Below, in pieces: positions 7,758-14,399 of a DNA stretch of 20,363 nt. The notes beneath the pieces were generated by a model. That model did not search any database. It was given only the letters and a program-made list of their open reading frames with translations, and was not told the DNA's origin. The stretch's first letter is position 1. Every line of letters starts with the position of its first letter. Source of the DNA: CAYOEZ01 sp964402955 (GTDB taxonomy: Bacteria > Chloroflexota > DTOL01 > DAOUCN01); assembly GCA_964402955.1 (NCBI GenBank), contig CAYOEZ010000069.1:1-20363 (forward strand), in the 5' to 3' direction. The position numbers were made by a program, and so were the translations under genes.

Positions 7758-8903
7758 CTATTTGGGAAGCTGCAGCGGCATGATGACATGGATGTAGCCG
7801 TCGTCACCCACAGGCTTCAACACGCCAGGATTCGTGGCCGCATTCGTCTGCAATTCCACTTTCTGGCTGGTGAATGCACTCAACACCTCGGTCAAGTAGC
7901 GTGCGTTGAAGGCGATGGAGATGCCGTCGCCCTCGATCTGTGCATCGATGTCGTTGACATTGTCGCCAACCTCCGCCGACGTTGCCGTCACGCTGACGCG
8001 GCCCGGCACAAGCTCTTCGCCGGGCTGGACGTTGAGGCGGACGATATTGGCAGCCTCGCGGGCGAAGAACGAGGCGCGCCGCGCCGCATCCAGGAACTCG
8101 GCGGTGGCAAGCACCGAACGGGTCTTGTGACTCTGCGGGATGATGTGGCGATAGTTGGGGAAGGCGCCCTCGATCAGGCGTGACACCAGGTCGATGTTGG
8201 ACATGTGGAAGAGAATCTGGCTCTTGTTGGGCGTCACGGTGATCTCGATCGGTTCTTTTTCATCGGCAGCCAGGCGGGCGACCTCGTAGAGGGTCTTGGC
8301 CGGGATGAGAACGTCGAGCTTCTGCGCCGCGCTGACGGGCAAGTGAACTGTCTTGACCGAGAGGCGGAAGCCATCGGTGGCGGCCATCGTCAGCTCGCTG
8401 TCACCAAAGCTGACGAGCACGCCGGCAAGGACGGGGCGGCTTTCGTCGGCGGCTGCGGAAAAGGCAACCTGGCCGATCAACTCGCGCAGGAGAGCCGGCT
8501 CAAGCTTGACGGTGGCCGTGGCTTCGCCCTCAGCGCTAACCGTGGGGATGGGCGGGAACTCGGACGCATCGATGCCCTTGATGTTGGCTTCGCTACGGGC
8601 GCAGGTGATGTGCATGGTGTGGGTGCGCACGTTGAGGTCGAGGTTAATCTTGTCATTGGGCAGCGAACTGATGAGCTCACCCAGCAAGCGGGCGGGAACA
8701 GTGATGGATCCTTCGTCCTCGACCTTGGCGCCGATCCAGGTGACGACGGCAAGCTCGAGGTTGGTTGCTGCCAGCTTCAGGCGTCCTTCATCAGTAGCCA
8801 GGAGGATGTTGGAGAGGACAGGGAGTGTGCTCTTGGTTGCCACCGCCCGACCAACGATCGACAGCCCCTTGGTCAGGTTCTCTTGCAGGCAGGATAGCTT
8901 CAT
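7758..8903 (-). CDS. dnaN: DNA polymerase III beta subunit (sliding clamp)
   Basis: This 381-residue protein forms the dimeric ring that tethers the replicative polymerase to DNA. It begins MKLSCLQENLTKGLSIVGRAV and shows the beta-clamp signatures LPVLSNILLATDEGRLKLAATNLEL, DASEFPPIP, a central FSAAADESRPVLAGV with the ATDGFRLS motif, and a C-terminal VIMPLQL close to the usual M-P-x-R-L ending. The start at 8903 is chosen because GAGGAGG lies seven bases upstream (8911-8917); a longer in-frame version to 8951 would put that Shine-Dalgarno inside the coding region. No dnaA or recF is adjacent; instead it heads an operon with tsaB and rimI. Its promoter is at 8989-9017, only 15 bases from an insertion sequence. 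Confidence 0.96.
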   Translation of the reverse strand: MKLSCLQENLTKGLSIVGRAVATKSTLPVLSNILLATDEGRLKLAATNLELAVVTWIGAKVEDEGSITVPARLLGELISSLPNDKINLDLNVRTHTMHITCARSEANIKGIDASEFPPIPTVSAEGEATATVKLEPALLRELIGQVAFSAAADESRPVLAGVLVSFGDSELTMAATDGFRLSVKTVHLPVSAAQKLDVLIPAKTLYEVARLAADEKEPIEITVTPNKSQILFHMSNIDLVSRLIEGAFPNYRHIIPQSHKTRSVLATAEFLDAARRASFFAREAANIVRLNVQPGEELVPGRVSVTATSAEVGDNVNDIDAQIEGDGISIAFNARYLTEVLSAFTSQKVELQTNAATNPGVLKPVGDDGYIHVIMPLQLPK

Positions 8904-8988
8904 GCGGAGGCCTCCTCGGCGAGGCGTGAGCCTCAGATTGCGCAATGTCATAGCGGCAGCATTGCAAGCCGCCTTTGATTATGACAAG

Positions 8989-9017
8989 ATTATACAGTCA
9001 GAGGCGGATAGTGTCAA
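8989..9017 (-). promoter_or_regulatory. Consensus sigma-70 promoter of dnaN-tsaB-rimI
   Basis: On the minus strand, TTGACA (9012-9017) and TATAAT (8989-8994) are separated by exactly 17 bases, a perfect match to the housekeeping consensus. Transcription would begin near 8982 and read an approximately 80-base leader into dnaN. The rest of the 8904-9032 gap shows nothing else I recognise. Confidence 0.85.
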
Positions 9018-9032
9018 GCACTAACGCGCCAG

Positions 9033-9060
9033 GGTAGTGTATCATAGAGTGTGTAAATAG
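9033..9060 (+). repeat. Left terminal inverted repeat of the IS
   Basis: Compared with the reverse complement of 10305-10332, the first eight bases (GGTAGTGT) and the inner block GTGTGTAAAT (9049-9058) match exactly, while the eight bases between have diverged. The spacing of conserved outer and inner blocks is as expected for IS256-family ends. Confidence 0.75.
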
Positions 9061-9061
9061 C

Positions 9062-9090
9062 TTGACGGGAAATCAAAAGAGGCGTATCCT
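9062..9090 (+). promoter_or_regulatory. Internal promoter of the IS transposase
   Basis: TTGACG (9062-9067) and TATCCT (9085-9090) are spaced by 17 bases just inside the left terminal repeat. The predicted start near 9097 lies downstream of the left arm of the 9080-9131 hairpin. The element's own transcript would therefore not fold it. Confidence 0.6.
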
Positions 9091-9131
9091 TCCCTTGCGG
9101 AGTTGTCAACTCACAAAAGGAGGGTACGCCT
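9080..9131 (+). promoter_or_regulatory. Hairpin covering the transposase ribosome binding site
   Basis: The arms 9080-9092 (AGGCGTATCCTTC) and 9119-9131 (GGAGGGTACGCCT) pair over 13 positions, including two G-U pairs, with a 26-base loop. The right arm contains most of the Shine-Dalgarno AAGGAGG (9117-9123) that precedes GTG 9132. Only RNA entering from outside the element would carry both arms, which would block translation of read-through transcripts. IS10 and IS50 are known to use the same logic. Confidence 0.65.
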
Positions 9132-10325
9132 GTGTCAGGACCAAAGGCCCTAACGGACCGTAGTGTAGCAGAGCGCTGGCAGGAGGTCAAGGGCTCTGAG
9201 CAGTGGTGGGACGACCTACACATTACCATGCGCAACTCCATGAAAAGACTCCTTGAAGATAGTTTGGAGTCCGAGCTCCTGGAGCAGATTCAAGCCGCTG
9301 CCTAGCAACGGAATCCCGATCGTGTTGACTATCGCAATGGCTACCGTTTCCGCAGCCTCCAAACACGCCTGGGTGTGATCGTGGATCTACGGGTTCCGCG
9401 TAGCCGGGAGGGCACGTACCAGTCGCACATCCTACCGCGTTTTGGCCGGCGCGAAGCCTCAGTCGAAGACCTGATCTGCGACGCGTTTCTCGGTGGTCTC
9501 AGTACCCGTCGTGTCGGCGAAGTCCTGGAGCCACTTCTGGGTGAGCCCGTGAGTGCATCCACGGTCTCCCAAATCACTAAGTGCCTGGATGCCGAGGTGC
9601 GGCGCTACCACAACAGGCCGTTGCCCACAGACATCCTGTACGTCTTCCTTGATGGTATCGTCCTGAAGGTCAAGGGTGGGGCGAAAGTACAGCGCAAGGT
9701 CATCTTGGCGGCCTATGGTGTCACAAGCCAGGGAGAACGCGTGTTGCTTGACTTCCAGGTTGCCACATCCGAGAGTAGTCTACAATGGGAAGGGTTCTTG
9801 AACAACCTCTACCGGCGTGGCACCGATGAGAAGAAGCTGCGTCTCATCATCACCGATGGCTGGACCGGGCTGCATGACGCCCTCCAGGTGGTGTTTGGCT
9901 CTGTCAAACGCCAGCGCTGCTGGGTGCACAAGCTGCGCAACGTGATGGGCAAGCTGCCGGTGCGATATCGCACGGACTGTCTCAGCCAACTACGCACGGT
10001 CTACATGGCCGAGTCGAAGGACAATGCTACGAACCGCTACCGCATCTGGTCGGAGAAATGGAAGCCACGTGTCCCCAAGGCTGTTGAATGTGTCGAGCAA
10101 GACATCGACGAGTTGCTGAACTTCTTGAACGAACCGCTCGCTCTGGCATCCAGGTTGCGGACCACGAATGCGATCGAGCGCTCGTTTCGTGAGGTGCGGC
10201 GCCGCACCAGGCCGATGAGTTGCTTCAACAATGATGACAGCTGCGAGCGGGCCTTTGCTGTGTTCAACCATCAGAACCGGAAGTGGAAGGAACGCTATCT
10301 TCCCGAATTTACACACAACACTTGA
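9132..10325 (+). pseudogene. IS256-family DDE transposase with one in-frame amber stop
   Basis: Reading from GTG 9132 with AAGGAGG 8 bases upstream, the frame runs 57 codons, meets TAG at 9303-9305, then continues in the same frame to TGA 10323-10325. The total is about 397 codons, the normal length for this family. The N-terminal part (RWQEVKGSEQWWDDL, then MKRLLEDSLESELLEQIQ) and the RNGYRFRSLQTRLG segment right after the stop are continuous family sequence, so this is a nonsense change rather than a frameshift. Counting through the stop, the catalytic triad is D174 (LDGIVLK), D242 (ITDGWTG) and E349 (NAIERSFREVRRR), spaced as in IS256 transposases. The longest stop-free piece lacks the N-terminal DNA-binding region. 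Inactive unless the amber codon is read through or suppressed. Confidence 0.88.
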
Positions 10326-10332
10326 CACTACC
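10305..10332 (-). repeat. Right terminal inverted repeat of the IS
   Basis: Reads inward on the minus strand as GGTAGTGT, eight diverged bases, then GTGTGTAAAT, mirroring the left end. The transposase stop codon (10323-10325) falls inside this repeat. Confidence 0.75.
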
Positions 10333-10358
10333 TCACAGTTGAAATATACGTACAGCGG

Positions 10359-10387
10359 TTGACAATACACCCGTGTTCCGTTACAAT
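10359..10387 (+). promoter_or_regulatory. Near-consensus sigma-70 promoter of the SPFH operon
   Basis: TTGACA (10359-10364) and TACAAT (10382-10387) are 17 bases apart. The start would be near 10394, giving a leader of about 80 bases before the ATG at 10474. It lies 26 bases outside the right end of the insertion sequence, so it belongs to the host and is not an outward IS promoter. Confidence 0.82.
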
Positions 10388-10473
10388 GCTGATGCGACAG
10401 CTTGGTTTTCAGTTGCCGCCCCGAAACCCTGCACACTACCAATACGTACACTATCTATGGAGGGACAATAGAC

Positions 10474-10998
10474 ATGGGATCAGGACGCACAGTGGGCGCC
10501 ATCCTCTCGGCAATCGGCGCCATCATCCTCATTCTTGCTGTTCTCTGGCTGGGCGCCAACGCTGGTGAGGGCAAGGCTCAAACGTCTGGCCTCATCTTTG
10601 GTTTCGGCTTCTTCGCCATCATTGCCCTCGTCTTCCTCGCTCCCGGCGTCTACATGATCGTCAAGGGCCAGAGCGAGGTCAAGGAATTCGCCGCGATCGA
10701 GAAAGAGAAGCGGCTGCTGAACATGGTGATGACCCAGGGCAAAGTGCAATTGGCCAACGCCGCCGTCGAGATGAACCTGAGCATTGACCAGATCAAAGCC
10801 TATGTCTACGATCTCGTCGGCAAGGGCCTGTTTACCGGCTATGTGGATTGGAAGAGCAACACCCTCTTCTCGACCGACGCGTCCAAGCTGGGCACAACCA
10901 CCTGTCCCAACTGTGGGGGCCAGCGCGAGTTGGTCGGTAAGGGCATCGTCAAGTGCCCATTCTGCGGCGCTGAGATATTCCTGCCGCCGTCGGCCTAG
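10474..10998 (+). CDS. Two-TM protein with winged-helix-like region and C-terminal zinc ribbon
   Basis: This 174-residue protein of unknown function is first in a three-gene operon. Two hydrophobic helices occupy about residues 6-27 and 38-64. A basic/acidic linker leads to a helical stretch (about 78-134: RLLNMVMTQGKVQLANAAVE, then DQIKAYVYDLVGKGLFTGY) that looks like a PCI/winged-helix unit. A zinc ribbon follows with C144-x2-C147 and C161-x2-C164. The soluble parts probably face the cytoplasm. GGAGGG (10459-10464) sits nine bases before ATG 10474, so this start is preferred over an in-frame one at 10402. In concept it resembles YdjG-type zinc-ribbon membrane proteins that accompany SPFH proteins in Bacillus; this analogy is inference. 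Confidence 0.82.
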   Translation: MGSGRTVGAILSAIGAIILILAVLWLGANAGEGKAQTSGLIFGFGFFAIIALVFLAPGVYMIVKGQSEVKEFAAIEKEKRLLNMVMTQGKVQLANAAVEMNLSIDQIKAYVYDLVGKGLFTGYVDWKSNTLFSTDASKLGTTTCPNCGGQRELVGKGIVKCPFCGAEIFLPPSA

Positions 10999-11066
10999 AA
11001 TAGATGGGGCATGGTTTCGTACGCTGGCAAGCACGATTAGGATCCTAACGCATGAAGGAGGCAACG

Positions 11067-11594
11067 ATGCCAGACTATCGGCAGAGAGTTGAAGAGTCAC
11101 AGGGCAGTTTCCGCAAGTTGGTCGCACGCTTGCCTGGCTTCAAGGGCTACATTGCCAAGGAAGCCCGGCGCGAGGCGGACAAAATGCTGCGCACCTACAT
11201 CGGTCGCCAGCTCGACCAGCAGCGCACCCGTTTGCAGCAGATGGGCAGCAAGATGGCGGTTGCCGGCGACCTGGACACCATAACTGCGCTGGAACAGGTG
11301 CGCATGCGCCTGCAAACCATCAGCGACAAGATCAAGACCGCAACCTATGGCTATGCCGGATTCTTCGACGCTGCCACTGTCAACGAGAAAGAGCTCGACG
11401 CTCTCTACGATTTCGACAACAGCCTGATGACTGAGGTCGACGCGATCACCGCCGCCGTCACCGCCCTCGCCACGGCCGCCAAAGGCGACGCGTTTGACGC
11501 AGCTCTCGCCGCGCTGGGCGGCGCCATCGAAGACCTCAGCACGTTCTGGAGCAGGCGGCAAGATGTCGTCACAGGCGGCGGCACAGCGCAGTAG
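11067..11594 (+). CDS. Helical, coiled-coil-like protein of unknown function
   Basis: The second gene of the operon encodes 175 residues with no signal peptide or membrane segment. It is almost entirely predicted helix: a basic N-terminus (SFRKLVARLPGFKGYIAKEARREADKMLRTYI), a heptad-like middle (LDQQRTRLQQMGSKM, then LEQVRMRLQTISDKIKTAT), an acidic segment NEKELDALYDFDNSLM, and an Ala-rich helix before a short Gly-rich tail. ATG 11067 is chosen because GGAGG (11057-11061) precedes it by five bases; an ATG at 11052 would place the ribosome binding site inside the gene. I recognise no family. Its place between a zinc-ribbon membrane protein and an SPFH protein suggests an adaptor or membrane-surface protein, loosely parallel to PspA-like YdjF, but no PspA motif is visible. 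Confidence 0.8.
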   Translation: MPDYRQRVEESQGSFRKLVARLPGFKGYIAKEARREADKMLRTYIGRQLDQQRTRLQQMGSKMAVAGDLDTITALEQVRMRLQTISDKIKTATYGYAGFFDAATVNEKELDALYDFDNSLMTEVDAITAAVTALATAAKGDAFDAALAALGGAIEDLSTFWSRRQDVVTGGGTAQ

Positions 11595-11664
11595 CGTGGG
11601 CAGAGTCCGCCCCACCCGGCGGGCGTTTTACCCGACGTCTTATATGTGGAAAAGGAGCAAAACA

Positions 11665-12729
11665 ATGCAAGTCATCGAGTATATGGATGCCACAGGACAG
11701 GAGATCGTCCATCGCAAGCCAGAGACCGGCTCCGGCGAGTTTCTAATGGGCGATCAACTGGTTGTTCAGGAGTTCCAGTCGGGCGTCTTCTTCCGCGACG
11801 GCAAGGCCTACGACGTCTTTGGCGCCGGCCGGCACACGCTGGCCACGGCCAACCTGCCCTTGCTGGCCAACCTGATCGGAGCGGTCTTCGGTGGGCAGAG
11901 CCCATTCCGCACTGCCGTCTACTTCGTCAACAACCGCCAATTCCTCAACCAGGGCTGGGGCACGGCACAGCCGATCGTCTACCGCGACACAGACTTCGGT
12001 ATGGTACGGCTGCGCGCGTTTGGCACCTTCGCCTTCCAGGTTAATGACCCGCAGATGTTCGTCAACAAAGTCGTCGGCGGCCAGGGTCTGTATACCACGA
12101 GCGACATTATCGACTACCTGAAGAGCATCATCGCACAGTCGTTGGTGCCCACGATGGGCAAGCTCCAGACCAGCGTACTTGATATCAACCAGAAGTATCC
12201 CCAACTGCGCGCTGGTGTGATGGCTCTGGTTGCGACGCAGATGAACGACCTGGGGCTTGAAATCCGCGACTTCAACGTCTCCGCGATCACGCCGACCGAT
12301 GAAACAGCCAAAGCTATCGACGAGCGTGCGTCGATGGGCGCCATCGGTAACATGCAGGCATACCTGCAGTTCAAGGCAGCCCAGGCACTAGGCAACGTCG
12401 GTACTGGCGCGGCGGCAGGTGGCGGCGGCGGCAGCCCCGCAGGCGATCTGGCGAGCGCAGGCATGGGCCTGGGCGCCGGTATCGGCCTGGGCGGGGCCAT
12501 GGCGGGCGCCATTGCAGGAGCCATGCAGCAGGGCGGCGGCGGCCAGCAGCAGGCCAGTGGCGGGGGCGCCATGCCCGACGTGATGACACCAGAGGAGGCT
12601 GCGCGCTTCCTCAAGGTTTCCGCCGAGGACGTGATGGCGGCCATTACCAGCGGCGACCTGAAGGCCAAGAAGATCGGCAACTCCTTCCGCATCAGCAAGA
12701 CCGCTGTCGAAGACTACCTGAAGGGCTAG
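11665..12729 (+). CDS. SPFH/virion-core-like protein fused to an excisionase-type HTH
   Basis: A 354-residue protein. Residues 1-240 match the SPFH (stomatin/band 7-like) proteins of the virion-core/YdjI type: GSGEFLMGDQLVVQEFQSGVF early, VYFVNNRQF and RDTDFGMVRLRAFGTFAFQV in the middle, and LGLEIRDFNVSAITPTDETAKAID late. A Gly/Ala-rich low-complexity stretch (about 245-302) could contact membrane. Residues 306-353 (MTPEEAARFLKVSAEDVMAAI, then KKIGNSFRISKTAVEDYL) match the HTH_17/excisionase-type helix-turn-helix often annotated as DNA-binding. Zinc ribbons are more usual at this C-terminus; here the zinc ribbon is in the first gene of the operon. AAGGAG (11652-11657) supports the ATG at 11665. 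The function of the fusion is unknown. Confidence 0.87.
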   Translation: MQVIEYMDATGQEIVHRKPETGSGEFLMGDQLVVQEFQSGVFFRDGKAYDVFGAGRHTLATANLPLLANLIGAVFGGQSPFRTAVYFVNNRQFLNQGWGTAQPIVYRDTDFGMVRLRAFGTFAFQVNDPQMFVNKVVGGQGLYTTSDIIDYLKSIIAQSLVPTMGKLQTSVLDINQKYPQLRAGVMALVATQMNDLGLEIRDFNVSAITPTDETAKAIDERASMGAIGNMQAYLQFKAAQALGNVGTGAAAGGGGGSPAGDLASAGMGLGAGIGLGGAMAGAIAGAMQQGGGGQQQASGGGAMPDVMTPEEAARFLKVSAEDVMAAITSGDLKAKKIGNSFRISKTAVEDYLKG

Positions 12730-12753
12730 TCTGGCACGTTCAACAATCCAATC

Positions 12754-12790
12754 CTGGCCGGACACACGCGTGCCCGGCCAGTCGTCTTTC
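12754..12790 (+). terminator. Hairpin terminator after the SPFH operon
   Basis: CTGGCCGG (12754-12761) pairs perfectly with CCGGCCAG (12774-12781) around a 12-base loop, followed by TCGTCTTTC. The stem is strong but the T-tract is weak, so termination may be partial. Confidence 0.6.
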
Positions 12791-12850
12791 TGCAATCACA
12801 GAGGCACAGGGCGACCATACCCTTTGCATGAGGCGCCGAGTAAATTGTAG

Positions 12851-12892
12851 CCTGGTACGACGGCGATCCGGCGCGCCGGATCATCGACCAGG
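12851..12892. promoter_or_regulatory. Extended palindrome in the fucosidase leader, candidate operator
   Basis: GATCCGGCGCGCCGGATC (12865-12882) is a perfect 18-base palindrome. CCTGGT (12851-12856) and ACCAGG (12887-12892) form an outer matching pair, set off by 8 and 4 unpaired bases. It lies about 105 bases before the fucosidase ATG in an otherwise featureless 12791-12997 gap where I see no convincing promoter. It could be the operator of a sugar-responsive repressor (LacI-type operators often have a central CG) or a leader hairpin. No regulator gene is adjacent. Confidence 0.45.
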
Positions 12893-12997
12893 CATTCGAT
12901 CAGCTATGCAATGGAATCATCGCAACGTACGCGTCCATCTGGCCAACGGCCAATGAGCGATCGGCCAGCCAAATACCTTTCGTCGAAGGAGTCAGCA

Positions 12998-14299
12998 ATG
13001 GTGCAGATCAGCAAAGAAACCTATCTTGAGGAAACCGCCAGAACCAGAGCGCAGCGCCTGCAATGGTTCCAGGACGCACGTTTCGGCATGTTCATTCACT
13101 GGGGTCTCTATTCACAACTTGGGCGACACGAGTGGGCCATGAATCGCGAGTGCATTCCGGTGGCCGACTACGAAAAGCTTGCCCCCACCTGGCAGCCCAA
13201 AGAACGCCCGGCGCGTGAGTGGGCGCGCCTGGCCAAGCAAGCCGGCATGACATACATGGTCATGACAACCAAGCATCACGAGGGATTCTGCCTGTGGGAT
13301 ACCAAACAGACCGACTATAACGCAGTCAAACTCGGTCCCAAGCGTGACCTCGTGCGCGAGTATGTCGAGGCATGCCGCGAATTCGGTCTCAAGATCGGTT
13401 TTTACTACTCGCTCATGGACTGGCATCACCCGCATGGCGTTCTCTGCGCCTACGATGAGGACGCGCGGCGGCGTTTCCTCGATTTCACATGCGGCTGCGT
13501 GCGTGAGCTGTGCAGCAATTACGGCAAGATCGACGTCCTCTGGTACGATGTCGCCCGGCCTTTCGAGACGCCCGAAGGGTGGGGCAGCGTCGCCATGAAT
13601 GCCATGGCGCGCCAGCTGCAGCCGCACATTCTGATCAACAATCGCTCCCGCCTCGACGAAGACTTCGGCACGCCGGAAGAGCACGTGACGCCTGCCGGCC
13701 AGGGACGCGCCTGGGAAGCCTGCATGACCTTCAACGGCTCGTGGGGCTACATGCCGTCGGCGATCGACTGGCTGTCGGCCCGCGCTGTCGTGCAGATGCT
13801 GCGCACGTGCGCCGCCAGCCAGGGCAATCTGTTACTCAACGTCGGCCCGGCCCCCGACGGGAGCGTGCCCCCTGAGGCCATCGAGCGGCTGACGGACGTC
13901 GGCAAATGGGTAGCGCAGAATGGCGAGGCAATGTACGGCCAGACGGATGAGACGCCGGAAGGCGCCCGCTGGACGGCGTCCGGGGGATGGACTCTGAAAG
14001 GAAGCGCCGCCTACTACTGGTGTAGCCGCTGGGTGGGGAGCGAGCTTGTCCTGGGTGGATTGCTGACCCGGGTCAAGAAGGTCTCGTTCCTGGCCACTGG
14101 CGAGCCCATTCAGTTCGATCAGGTTCCGCTGCGGCTGACGCTCAAGGGGCTGCCCGAATCCAACCCTGACAGAATCGCCGGCGTCTGCGTGATCAAGATC
14201 GAGTTTGAGGCGCCGCCCGTTACTGTGCTCGAAGGCGTCTACTCGCCTGCACGTCTGGCAGCGGATGGACGGCCACTGGCGTTTGTCAGCAGCGCGTAG
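12998..14299 (+). CDS. GH29 alpha-L-fucosidase, cytoplasmic
   Basis: This 433-residue retaining glycoside hydrolase should release L-fucose from alpha-linked glycans. GH29 signatures are RLQWFQDARFGMFIHWGLYS near the start, AKQAGMTYMVMTTKHHEGFCLWD, IGFYYSLMDWHHP, the nucleophile strand KIDVLWYD with D184, WEACMTFNGSWGY, and GNLLLNVGPAPDGSVP. Past the barrel a C-terminal beta-sandwich of about 100 residues is likely. No signal peptide is present, so it probably acts on imported oligosaccharides. ATG 12998 has AAGGAG (12986-12991) six bases upstream; an in-frame ATG at 12911 adds 29 residues with no family resemblance and overlies the ribosome binding site. It is a single-gene unit with a palindrome upstream and a strong terminator downstream. 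No transporter or other fucose gene is near. Confidence 0.93.
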   Translation: MVQISKETYLEETARTRAQRLQWFQDARFGMFIHWGLYSQLGRHEWAMNRECIPVADYEKLAPTWQPKERPAREWARLAKQAGMTYMVMTTKHHEGFCLWDTKQTDYNAVKLGPKRDLVREYVEACREFGLKIGFYYSLMDWHHPHGVLCAYDEDARRRFLDFTCGCVRELCSNYGKIDVLWYDVARPFETPEGWGSVAMNAMARQLQPHILINNRSRLDEDFGTPEEHVTPAGQGRAWEACMTFNGSWGYMPSAIDWLSARAVVQMLRTCAASQGNLLLNVGPAPDGSVPPEAIERLTDVGKWVAQNGEAMYGQTDETPEGARWTASGGWTLKGSAAYYWCSRWVGSELVLGGLLTRVKKVSFLATGEPIQFDQVPLRLTLKGLPESNPDRIAGVCVIKIEFEAPPVTVLEGVYSPARLAADGRPLAFVSSA

Positions 14300-14339
14300 A
14301 ATAAGGCAGGGCAGGTCTGCCAGGAATTCCGCACAAAGA

Positions 14340-14382
14340 CAAACAGACGTCCGGCATCACAACGATGCCGGACGTCTGTTTG
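14340..14382. terminator. Bidirectional terminator between convergent genes
   Basis: An 18-base-pair perfect stem (14340-14357 with 14365-14382) closes a 7-base loop. It lies between the stop of the fucosidase (plus strand) and the stop of the dehydrogenase (minus strand), so it can serve both. The T-tracts are short (TTTG on each side); the stem strength is the main argument. Confidence 0.85.
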
Positions 14383-14399
14383 CAAGCAATGACGGACGG

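Larger units (their letters stand above)
9033..10332 (+). mobile_element. IS256-family insertion sequence
   Basis: About 1.3 kb bounded by imperfect inverted repeats (9033-9060 and 10305-10332) around a single IS256-type DDE transposase frame. IS256 elements are usually about 1.3-1.5 kb, with 24-41 base terminal repeats and an internal TGTGTAAA block, all of which fit. They normally make 8-9 base target duplications. The flanks here (AACGCGCCAG to the left, TCACAGTTGA to the right) do not match, so the copy is old, one end has been altered, or my end assignment is off by a few bases. It lies between the divergent promoters of dnaN and of the 10474 operon and does not interrupt a recognisable gene. 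Confidence 0.88.

Noticed and set aside
8205..8897. Plus-strand open frame of 230 codons antisense to dnaN
   Set aside because: Composition is Gly/Asp repeats typical of a reverse-frame artefact and dnaN is unmistakable on the other strand.
8904..8951. Longer dnaN reading from 8951
   Set aside because: The 16 extra residues are unlike any clamp N-terminus and include the Shine-Dalgarno used by the start at 8903.
9009..9020. TAGTGTCAAG near the IS looked like a second copy of the terminal repeat
   Set aside because: The segment is explained by the dnaN -35 box (TTGACA on the minus strand), and its distance from the TGTGTAAA block is wrong for an IS256 end.
9023..10342. Target-site duplication of the insertion sequence
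   Set aside because: Flanking bases on the two sides do not match over 8-9 positions in any alignment near the assigned ends.
11494..11664. Upstream start for the SPFH gene (GTG-type start at 11494)
   Set aside because: It overlaps the end of the helical-protein gene and adds a region without likeness; AAGGAG in front of ATG 11665 is convincing.
12410..12570. GGC/GCC-rich stretch considered as a repeat array
   Set aside because: It is coding low-complexity Gly/Ala sequence in the SPFH protein with irregular units, not a DNA repeat.
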